A DNA stretch of 64,000 nt from Aurelia coerulea. Its lineage: Eukaryota; Cnidaria; Scyphozoa; Semaeostomeae; Ulmaridae. Location of the stretch: positions 17,991,001 through 18,055,000 of the forward strand of contig CM076948.1 of the NCBI GenBank assembly GCA_039566865.1, read 5' to 3'. Below, piece by piece: positions 12,289 to 19,870 of the stretch (the first letter of the stretch is position 1; every line of letters starts with the position of its first letter). A program made the position numbers and the translations under genes. The notes under the pieces were generated by a model, which was not told the DNA's origin, searched no databases, and was given only the letters and a program-made list of their open reading frames with translations.

Positions 12289-12940
12289 TGTAGCTTCACA
12301 GCAGAAACCAACTACAGAGGGACGAACGAATCCAGCAGGAACCCAGCAGACACAAAAGCAAAACACAATGCTGGCATTCACTAACTCAATGATTGTTCGC
12401 TAAAATTAACAGAAACGAAAATAAGTTAAATAAATCAAACTACTGTGAACAATCTATCAGCAACAAATAGTCTAAATCCTAAACAGAATTCATATCAAAA
12501 CAAATGCAAGAGATAAGGCCTACGAAAATGCAAGATAAATAATTACAGAATAAACTCTAAATAAACGAGTAAAGTAAACAAATAAATACAATTAATAAAT
12601 GAAACTTACTATCTATTTGTCCTCGTAGCTATAAGGCTGTTGCAGTATGTGTGTGTGGCCTACGGGCCTAACAAAGCTTTGATAACTCGGCCATGAGCAG
12701 CTTCTCTTCGTCTTCTTCTTTGACTTGGAGCTCTGATGATCTGATCTGAATTGTGCCCCCCAAGATGCATGCCTAACGCTCTTATAGCTACGAGTCCCAA
12801 GGGTACACAAAACACACAAAGTTACTCAAAAAGGTCAAAGTTCAAAAGGTCAAATTGTCATATCGTTCTTCAGAGTCCAAAGTCCAAATTCTAACAACAA
12901 CAACAACAAAAACACTTAACAAACATAAACATATTCAACA
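12289..12940 (-). repeat. 3' LTR of the BEL/Pao element
   Basis: This is a 652-bp direct repeat of 19214-19865. Reading both copies side by side I find a single difference (12909 A against 19834 G on the plus strand). On the element strand it begins TGTTGAATATG and ends GAAGCTACA. It holds a CAA-type microsatellite near its start, a TATA-like TATAAG and a pair of 14-bp inverted repeats. Confidence 0.97.
12622..12794. repeat. 14-bp inverted repeats inside the 3' LTR
   Basis: CTCGTAGCTATAAG at 12622-12635 is the exact reverse complement of CTTATAGCTACGAG at 12781-12794, with 145 bp between the arms. The right arm contains the TATA-like element on the element strand. The same pair is present in the 5' LTR. 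Confidence 0.85.
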
Positions 12941-12954
12941 TACCCGCCCCCAAA
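12941..12954 (-). other. Polypurine tract priming plus-strand synthesis
   Basis: On the element strand the bases directly preceding the 3' LTR read TTTGGGGGCGGGTA and then TGTTG. A G-rich run abutting the 3' LTR is the expected polypurine tract of an LTR retrotransposon. Confidence 0.8.
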
Positions 12955-12990
12955 CAGGCGATTTATAGGAGACTGTTTTTTAATAACTTT

Positions 12991-15900
12991 CTATGTTGAA
13001 TCTTCTTCCACAGCTGCTTCCAACAAACATAACTTTGTTACGGGTCTTCGATATTCAGAATTCATCGTCTTCACCTTTGCTGACCGGACAAGGCCATCTC
13101 TACCTGGGTACACTTCTACCACTCTCCCCAAAGGCCACTGATTCCTGTGTTGCGTTTGTTCGTTAACGAGTACCAAGTCATTCTCCTTTACGTTACGCTC
13201 GATTGAATGCCATTTCTGCCTGATTTGAAGAGTTGGGAGGTACTCTTTGGTCCACCTTTTCCAGAATATGTCAGCCATATATTGAACCTGCTTCCATCTT
13301 CTCTTGCTGTACGAATCTTTGCTCTTGAAAACACCAGGTGGGAAACTTTGGCCAGATCTGAGAAGCAACAGATGATTTGGTGTTATTGCATTCAAATCTT
13401 GAGGATCGTCTGACACCTTGGTGAGCGGTCTTGCGTTGAGAATTGCTTCAACTTCACACAAAAGGGTTTGCAAACCTTCATCATCAATCGTCTGATTTCT
13501 CAAAATTGCATTCAGAACTCGTCTTACAGATCTTATCGCACGCTCCCATGCGCCACCCATATGTGAAGCTGTCGGAGGGTTGAATATCCATTTGATGTCT
13601 CTTTGCAAAAGAAATTCATGCACTTGATCCTGATTCCATTGCTGTATTGCAGTTCGGAGTTCTCTTTCGCCACTTCTAAAATTTGAGCCATTGTCACATC
13701 TTATTTCATCTGGATTTCCACGTCTTGAAATGAATCTTCTTAGGGCATTTATAAAAGAATCTGTATCCATACTGTGAAGAATCTCCAGATGAATTGCTCT
13801 AATTGTTAGACAAGTAAATATGATGCCATACCTCTTTACAATACATCTTCCTCTCTTGACAAAGAAGGGACCAAAACAGTCGATTCCAACGAAGGAAAAT
13901 GGTGGTTTGTCTGCTGTCACTCTATCATCGGGCAAATCTGCCATTTTTTGCTTTCCAGGCTTTCCACATCGACGCTTGCAATCGAAACAACTTCTGATAA
14001 TTCGGCGAACTGACGGCCTTGCCTGTAAGATCCAAAACCTTTCTCGAATGCGTGCCAGAACGTACTCCTGTCCAAAATGTGCAGATCGCTTGTGAAAATA
14101 TCGAATTATGAGGTCACTTACATGATGCTGCTTGGGAAGTATAATCTGATGCTTTTCTTCAAGACTGTTGTATGGAGCGTTGTTGAGTCGGCCACCTACA
14201 CTAATCACGCCGTTTATGATGACTGGATCTAATCTGCATAGAGAGCTTGATTTTCTAATTGATTTCTGAGGTGATTGTAGTAGTTTCAACTCTTCACCAA
14301 AACATTCGTTTTGTACACATTTCACAATTGCACGTTCGGCTTCATGCATCTCTTCTGTTGTCAATCTGCCACTCTTGACTTCTTGCTCCTCGTTGCTACT
14401 TCTGATGTTTCTTAGCAACCAACTTCTATATCTCAACAACCAAGCAACAGATTTCTTTAGAACGGTCCAATCTGAGAACTTTGAAAATATTTGATTCGTC
14501 ATACCATTTGATGAGTTGATTTGTACTGAATGTGTTTGCACAATCTTCTTGACTTCGACATCATCTTCGGACAAATCTTCAATGAATACACTTTTGGGCC
14601 ATTCATGCTCCTCTTTCCGTAGAAATTCTGGGCCATGTAACCATCTATCACTGTTTATCAAGCTGTCTGCACTAAGTCCCCTAGATGCATCATCTGCTGC
14701 ATTTGAACTTGTATCAACATATCGCCATTGAGATGGACTGGATCCGTCGTGTATCACTGCGATTCTGTTCCCAACATATGTATGATATCTCCTGCTTTCA
14801 TTCCTTATGTAACGTAGTACAGCAGTGCTATCTGTCCAAAAGACTGACTCACCAAGTTTCATGTCCAATTCTCTCTTCAGCACGGAATCCAACTTCACAG
14901 CAAGAGTCGCAGCAGCAAGCTCCAGTCTTGGGATTGTCACTCGTTTAAGGGGGGTTAGTCTCGACTTTGCAAGAACGAATGAGCATGACACGTCGCCATT
15001 GTTGTTGACTGATCGTAGGTAGGTTACAGCACCATATCCCATTTCGGATGCGTCGCTAAAATGATGCAGCTGGTTTGTTACTGCACTGCCAATTCCTGTT
15101 TCCGTATAGCATCTTTTGACTTCAATTTGCTCCAATTTTGTAAGATCATCCAACCAGTCTTCCCATTCCTTGAGATTTAGACCAGTTACTTGCTCATCCC
15201 ATCCTACGTTGTCCTTGCACAATCGCTGGAGGATAATCTTGGCTTTCAAAATGTATGGTGAAATGAATCCAAGCGGATCATAAACAGATGAAATTGTACT
15301 CAAAATTCCTCTTCTGGTTGATGGTTTATCTTTCACACTGATATTGAAGGTGAATCTGTCAGTTTCCACATCCCATTGCAATCCAAGAGCTCTTTCAGTC
15401 GGGAGTTTATCATCTTCAAGATCAACATTCTTCAGCTCCTTTGACCTTTCCTCGTCTGGTATTGCATCTAAAACATATCGAGAATTGCTTACCCATTTGG
15501 TCAGATGGAAGCCGCCTCGAGCCAACAATTCAGCGAGTTGTTTCTGCATTTTGATTGCTTCGTCTGCATCCTTCACGGCTTTCAGAAGATCGTCCACATA
15601 GAAGTTTCGTCGCACGGCATGAATCACTTCATCGTCAAACAAACTGGCATTGTCTTCTGCAACTCTTCGCAAGGCAAATGTTGCACAGCTCGGAGACCAT
15701 ATACCTCCAAATAGGTGCACCATCATCTGATATTCAACAGGAGCCAGTGTTAAATCACCATGTGGGTACCATAAAAATCTCAAGGCATTTACATCTTCAG
15801 CAGTCACACGCACCTGGTGGAACATTGCTTCAACATCTGCCATTAGGGCTATGGGCTCGCTTCTGAATCGGCATAATACACCAATGAGCAAATTTGTCAA

Positions 15901-18900
15901 GTCAGGGCCTTGAAGAACCTTTTCATTGAGGGAGACACTCTTGTACTTTGCAGCACAGTCAAACACAATCCTGACCTTGTCTGGCTTCTTCGGGTGTGTC
16001 ACGCTATGATGTGGCAGGTACCATAATTTGCCATTCTCCATTTCAATTTCTTCTTCTGGAACCTGTCTTGCGTAGCCTTTTTCTAGCAAGTCGTCCATGA
16101 ATGTGATATATCGCTGTTTTAAGTTTGAATCCTTTTGCAGCCGGCATTTCAAGTATTCAAGCCTTTTCTGTGCCATGTGTCGGTTGTTCGGTAAATCAGG
16201 TGGGTTGCACTTCCACGGAATTGAAACGTGATAATGACCTTGTTGTAGCTGTATGGAATCTTGAAACACAGCAAGTGCTCTACCGTCTTCAACTGACATC
16301 GTTTTCTGGCTATCAACACTTGAGTCTTCAAATTCGTGGTTGAAGTACTTCTTCAATTGATCATAGAGTTGGTCATCAGATGAAACAGGATTGGAAAAGA
16401 AGCAATGATTACCTTGATTGAAGGAAACACCAATGGGGCCATTAAGGGTCCAGCCAAACATTGTCTTTACAGCATATGGACCACCATTTTCACTTTTTCG
16501 CACCTCTTCCGGTTGCAAGGCCTTCGGTACATCCACGCCGATCAACAGACTGACTTCACCGTCATGGATTGTGTCTGGTAGCATGATTCCATCCAAATGT
16601 GGCCATCTTCTCACATCCTCTTGACGGGCCAAAGCTGATGTTGAGATGTTCATCGTTTTTGTAGAAAACACATTGGGCATTTGAAGATGCATCGTCTCTT
16701 CTAGGTCCATTACTTCTAAGCTGACTACTGACGTCTGGCAATTTGTGTTAACACCACTAATTGTAGCAACTGACATTTGACTTTTTCTTCCAATCACACC
16801 AAGTTTGTCCAGGAGGGCTTTACTACAAAAAGAGGCAGTAGATCCACTGTCGAGAAGAGCGTAAGTTTTAAATACCTTGTCACTTCCTGTCCCTTTCACC
16901 TTCAGCGGCACAATTGGCAATCCATTGTTGACTCCTCCTCGATCGTCACATCTAGTTACTCCAACAAACTTTTCATTGTGCTGAGTCGAATCAGTTTGCA
17001 TTTGCTTCCTCCACTCTTCCTTGCGTCTCTTCTCATGGGCCACCACAGAGTTATGTATTGCTGTGAGGTGTTTGCGACGGAGATCACAATTGGCAACTGT
17101 ACAAGCCTTCCTTTGTTTGCATCCAGGGGAGAAATGAAAAGAAGATAGACAATTGTCGCAGAGCTTCTTTGAACGAATGAAATTAAACTTTTCCTCGCCA
17201 GTTTTCTTCTTGAATTCTTCGCAGTTTGTCAACTTGTGATTCTTTTCGCAGAAGTAACATTTCACGCCTGTTGAAGTGAGATTTGACTTCCCATCATTGG
17301 TCTGGATACTGAAATTCAAGTTTCGCTGCGTACTCACTGCATTTGGCCTTTTGATCCTGTCATTTCGTGACGACTGTTCTCTGTTGACATTGTCCATGAT
17401 AGCGCCAAACACAGGGTCGTTCTTCTCTTTGGATATCATCCTGATTAAACGCCGCACGTCTTCGACAGTGGGTTCCCTTTGGCGTGATCTGATTTCCTGC
17501 ACGCGAGACTGCCAACGAGACTTCACAAAGTTTGGGCATCGCTCTAGGATCTTCACCAGTCGGTCTTCGTTGTTCAGTTGTGTCATTCTGCCAGCAGCCT
17601 TCAACGTCATCTCACAATTCTCGAGATCATCGGCCAATTCTTGCAAACCTTCTCTGTCACCAGGCTTTATCACAGGGCCACAAGAGACTTTCTTCAACCA
17701 TGAGTTTGATACAGCGTATGCATCACCAAAACGTTCAGCCAAGATTTGTTTAGCCTTCATGTATCCTTCCTCAGGCTCGAGTAGAATGCATCCTTCTATT
17801 GCTCTTCTTGCCTTGCCTGTACAAAACTGTACCAGAAGTTGCAAACGTCTACTGAAATCACAAGTGTCTTTTTCAACATTATTCTCAAAGGAGCGAATGA
17901 AAAGAAAATACTTTAATGGGTTACCATCAAACACACTCAATTCTGACTTTGGCAGTAGTGCAGCAATTGTCAATTTCTTCATTGTATCGAGGTACTCTTC
18001 GCCATTTGCTGTCGCATTAGTATGTGGTTCATCAGCAGGGTTTCGTTGTGGGGGGAGCTTCCAAGGGTCAGCAAAGGGTGCAGGATGGGGCTTGGGGTTG
18101 TATGTTTCATCAGCAGGGTTTCGTTGTGGGGGGAGCTTCCAAGGGTCAGCAAAGGGTGCAGGATGGGGCTTGGGGTTGCATGTTTCATCAGCAGGGTTAC
18201 GTTGTGGGGGGAGCTTCCAAGGGGGAGCAAAGGGATTCAAAGGACGTTGCTGTCGGGAGGGATTAATAAATTCTGAAGATGACTGAATTAATTGCTCACC
18301 ATCGGTCACTGTTGGCTTCTTTCGTGTCTGTGGACTGCATACGCTCCAACTGTTGTCTACACGCTGACTTGATGCAAATGGCACTGGTGTCCGGTGTGAG
18401 TCATTCACTCTTCTTTCATCCTCGGTCCTGTGGTGTATTCTGGAATGTGTTGTCTTCTGCTGAAATGTAGTCTCAAAGGTTGGCTTTCTCAGTGGTGCAT
18501 TACACATATCACCTCGTGATCCTGTTGTCATGGCAAATTCAGCGCAGACTCTTTCTTCAGCTTCAAGCTTTGCAAGTTTGGTGTCCAGTGTCAGCTTCTT
18601 CCTCCTTTGACTCAATCGCAACTCTTCATGGGCAATATCCTGACACTCCTCTAGCATTGACGCCTCTGCAAGCAAGGATGCTTTTGTTGTAGCATTCTTC
18701 AACATCATGTCCTGAAGTGCAGATCTCCCAGACTCCTTCGAGTTCCTGGAGCTCCTTGAAGAAACAAGAGAGTTGGAAGGGCGTGATTTAGTTTCGCTTA
18801 CCGAATCTTCAGGCCCAATATCATCCTCCTGCAGGGGTGATTTTGTTTCAAGGGAATGAATCAACAGAGACACTCTTTCTTTGATATCGAGAAATCTTGT

Positions 18901-19167
18901 CTCAGCTTCGTGCATGTATGCAAGGCATTCTTCAATGTCGACTTCATCGGCGATCACAGCCTGATACCTTTCACATGCCAATTTAAAATCGTGGAATCGA
19001 TCAATGAGCCTGTCTTCTGCAGCTTTCACATCATCAAGGGTTTGACCAACAACGAGAACATCCGCCACACGGTTCACGGCTTTGGTTAATTCTCGCTTTG
19101 CATTCGCTCTGACATGCTTCAAACGACGAATATGCTCCATATCAATATCATCATTTCCACACAACAT
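12991..19167 (-). CDS. BEL/Pao Gag-Pol polyprotein
   Basis: This is a single uninterrupted polyprotein of 2058 codons from ATG at 19165-19167. The open frame continues 23 codons upstream, without an ATG, to a TAG at 19237-19239 inside the 5' LTR. Residues count from the ATG. Residues 1-390 are a Ser/Lys-rich region with a Lys/Glu/Leu coiled-coil-like part near 177-211 and a 26-residue tandem repeat at 312-381. A DUF1759-like Gag domain lies at about 392-590. A C-X2-C-X3-H-X4-C zinc knuckle is at 637-649, with further Cys clusters to about 694. The aspartic protease has DSGS (Asp773). Reverse transcriptase has Asp1111 and YVDD at 1190-1193. RNase H has Asp1372, Glu1416, Asp1446 and Asp1492. 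The integrase zinc finger has H1692, H1697, C1727 and C1730. The integrase core has D1763, D1825 and E1875. A DUF5641-like domain ends the protein. All expected catalytic residues are present, so the copy looks functional. Domain names are from family knowledge. Confidence 0.97.
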   Translation of the reverse strand: MLCGNDDIDMEHIRRLKHVRANAKRELTKAVNRVADVLVVGQTLDDVKAAEDRLIDRFHDFKLACERYQAVIADEVDIEECLAYMHEAETRFLDIKERVSLLIHSLETKSPLQEDDIGPEDSVSETKSRPSNSLVSSRSSRNSKESGRSALQDMMLKNATTKASLLAEASMLEECQDIAHEELRLSQRRKKLTLDTKLAKLEAEERVCAEFAMTTGSRGDMCNAPLRKPTFETTFQQKTTHSRIHHRTEDERRVNDSHRTPVPFASSQRVDNSWSVCSPQTRKKPTVTDGEQLIQSSSEFINPSRQQRPLNPFAPPWKLPPQRNPADETCNPKPHPAPFADPWKLPPQRNPADETYNPKPHPAPFADPWKLPPQRNPADEPHTNATANGEEYLDTMKKLTIAALLPKSELSVFDGNPLKYFLFIRSFENNVEKDTCDFSRRLQLLVQFCTGKARRAIEGCILLEPEEGYMKAKQILAERFGDAYAVSNSWLKKVSCGPVIKPGDREGLQELADDLENCEMTLKAAGRMTQLNNEDRLVKILERCPNFVKSRWQSRVQEIRSRQREPTVEDVRRLIRMISKEKNDPVFGAIMDNVNREQSSRNDRIKRPNAVSTQRNLNFSIQTNDGKSNLTSTGVKCYFCEKNHKLTNCEEFKKKTGEEKFNFIRSKKLCDNCLSSFHFSPGCKQRKACTVANCDLRRKHLTAIHNSVVAHEKRRKEEWRKQMQTDSTQHNEKFVGVTRCDDRGGVNNGLPIVPLKVKGTGSDKVFKTYALLDSGSTASFCSKALLDKLGVIGRKSQMSVATISGVNTNCQTSVVSLEVMDLEETMHLQMPNVFSTKTMNISTSALARQEDVRRWPHLDGIMLPDTIHDGEVSLLIGVDVPKALQPEEVRKSENGGPYAVKTMFGWTLNGPIGVSFNQGNHCFFSNPVSSDDQLYDQLKKYFNHEFEDSSVDSQKTMSVEDGRALAVFQDSIQLQQGHYHVSIPWKCNPPDLPNNRHMAQKRLEYLKCRLQKDSNLKQRYITFMDDLLEKGYARQVPEEEIEMENGKLWYLPHHSVTHPKKPDKVRIVFDCAAKYKSVSLNEKVLQGPDLTNLLIGVLCRFRSEPIALMADVEAMFHQVRVTAEDVNALRFLWYPHGDLTLAPVEYQMMVHLFGGIWSPSCATFALRRVAEDNASLFDDEVIHAVRRNFYVDDLLKAVKDADEAIKMQKQLAELLARGGFHLTKWVSNSRYVLDAIPDEERSKELKNVDLEDDKLPTERALGLQWDVETDRFTFNISVKDKPSTRRGILSTISSVYDPLGFISPYILKAKIILQRLCKDNVGWDEQVTGLNLKEWEDWLDDLTKLEQIEVKRCYTETGIGSAVTNQLHHFSDASEMGYGAVTYLRSVNNNGDVSCSFVLAKSRLTPLKRVTIPRLELAAATLAVKLDSVLKRELDMKLGESVFWTDSTAVLRYIRNESRRYHTYVGNRIAVIHDGSSPSQWRYVDTSSNAADDASRGLSADSLINSDRWLHGPEFLRKEEHEWPKSVFIEDLSEDDVEVKKIVQTHSVQINSSNGMTNQIFSKFSDWTVLKKSVAWLLRYRSWLLRNIRSSNEEQEVKSGRLTTEEMHEAERAIVKCVQNECFGEELKLLQSPQKSIRKSSSLCRLDPVIINGVISVGGRLNNAPYNSLEEKHQIILPKQHHVSDLIIRYFHKRSAHFGQEYVLARIRERFWILQARPSVRRIIRSCFDCKRRCGKPGKQKMADLPDDRVTADKPPFSFVGIDCFGPFFVKRGRCIVKRYGIIFTCLTIRAIHLEILHSMDTDSFINALRRFISRRGNPDEIRCDNGSNFRSGERELRTAIQQWNQDQVHEFLLQRDIKWIFNPPTASHMGGAWERAIRSVRRVLNAILRNQTIDDEGLQTLLCEVEAILNARPLTKVSDDPQDLNAITPNHLLLLRSGQSFPPGVFKSKDSYSKRRWKQVQYMADIFWKRWTKEYLPTLQIRQKWHSIERNVKENDLVLVNEQTQHRNQWPLGRVVEVYPGRDGLVRSAKVKTMNSEYRRPVTKLCLLEAAVEEDST
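18028..18234 (-). repeat. 78-bp tandem repeat within gag (26-residue unit)
   Basis: About 2.6 copies with a 78-bp period (CATCAGCAGGG at 18030, 18108 and 18186) lie inside the Gag-Pol frame. Because 78 is divisible by 3 the frame is kept. The protein repeat contains PFADPWKLPPQRNPADET, a Pro-rich segment between the N-terminal region and the Gag domain. The first two copies are nearly identical, so the expansion is recent. The third has diverged at one end. Confidence 0.9.
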
Positions 19168-19546
19168 AATTCTTGATTGATCGATCTTGATTATCTGACA
19201 AGATACGAACTGATGTAGCTTCACAGCAGAAACCAACTACAGAGGGACGAACGAATCCAGCAGGAACCCAGCAGACACAAAAGCAAAACACAATGCTGGC
19301 ATTCACTAACTCAATGATTGTTCGCTAAAATTAACAGAAACGAAAATAAGTTAAATAAATCAAACTACTGTGAACAATCTATCAGCAACAAATAGTCTAA
19401 ATCCTAAACAGAATTCATATCAAAACAAATGCAAGAGATAAGGCCTACGAAAATGCAAGATAAATAATTACAGAATAAACTCTAAATAAACGAGTAAAGT
19501 AAACAAATAAATACAATTAATAAATGAAACTTACTATCTATTTGTC

Positions 19547-19719
19547 CTCGTAGCTATAAGGCTGTTGCAGTATGTGTGTGTGGCCTACGGGCCTAACAAA
19601 GCTTTGATAACTCGGCCATGAGCAGCTTCTCTTCGTCTTCTTCTTTGACTTGGAGCTCTGATGATCTGATCTGAATTGTGCCCCCCAAGATGCATGCCTA
19701 ACGCTCTTATAGCTACGAG
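19547..19719. repeat. 14-bp inverted repeats inside the 5' LTR
   Basis: CTCGTAGCTATAAG at 19547-19560 and its exact reverse complement at 19706-19719 match the pair in the 3' LTR. The arm at 19706-19719 overlaps the TATA-like hexamer. Confidence 0.85.
19706..19711 (-). promoter_or_regulatory. TATA-like element of the 5' LTR
   Basis: On the element strand this reads TATAAG in the context GCTATAAGAGCG, about 155 bases into the LTR. It is the best TATA-box candidate for element transcription. It would place U3 at roughly the first 185 bases. No start site is proven. Confidence 0.4.
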
Positions 19720-19865
19720 TCCCAAGGGTACACAAAACACACAAAGTTACTCAAAAAGGTCAAAGTTCAAAAGGTCAAATTGTCATATCGTTCTTCAGAG
19801 TCCAAAGTCCAAATTCTAACAACAACAACAACAGAAACACTTAACAAACATAAACATATTCAACA

Positions 19866-19870
19866 CATTA
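19866..19870. repeat. Target-site duplication CATTA, right copy
   Basis: This is the partner of 12284-12288. The satellite resumes here in exact register (CATTATATTATAAAGAG). Confidence 0.95.

Larger units (their letters stand above)
12289..19865 (-). mobile_element. Full-length BEL/Pao LTR retrotransposon
   Basis: This is a complete 7577-bp element in minus orientation, inserted into a satellite monomer. Its parts, in element order, are the 5' LTR (19214-19865), a leader, one Gag-Pol frame, a G-rich polypurine tract and the 3' LTR (12289-12940). The LTRs start TG and end CA. A 5-bp CATTA duplication flanks the element, within the usual BEL/Pao range. The domain order protease, reverse transcriptase, RNase H, integrase and the BEL-type zinc and C-terminal domains place it in BEL/Pao rather than Gypsy or Copia. 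No env-like third ORF is present: only 50 bases lie between the stop codon and the 3' LTR. Confidence 0.97.
19214..19865 (-). repeat. 5' LTR of the BEL/Pao element
   Basis: This is the 652-bp LTR at the upstream end of the element, 651/652 identical to the 3' LTR. It should supply the promoter. The Gag-Pol open frame (though not its first ATG) runs back into its last 23 bases. The bases directly downstream (TCAGTTCGTATCTTG on the element strand) do not begin with TGG, so a standard tRNA primer-binding site is not evident. Confidence 0.96.

Noticed and set aside
12613..12819. 68-residue Lys/Ser-rich frame inside each LTR (also 19538-19744)
   Set aside because: Its ATG lies upstream of the LTR TATA-like element, so a transcript starting there would lack the start codon. 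The two copies are alike only because the LTRs are alike.
17276..18286. 336-residue plus-strand frame
   Set aside because: It is antisense to the gag region of the BEL polyprotein, low in complexity over the 78-bp repeat, and matches no domain I recognise. It is a shadow of the real frame.
19234..19236. TTG as start of the Gag-Pol frame within the LTR
   Set aside because: It is merely the first codon after an in-frame stop. The first ATG of the frame is at 19165-19167, with A at -3, outside the LTR.
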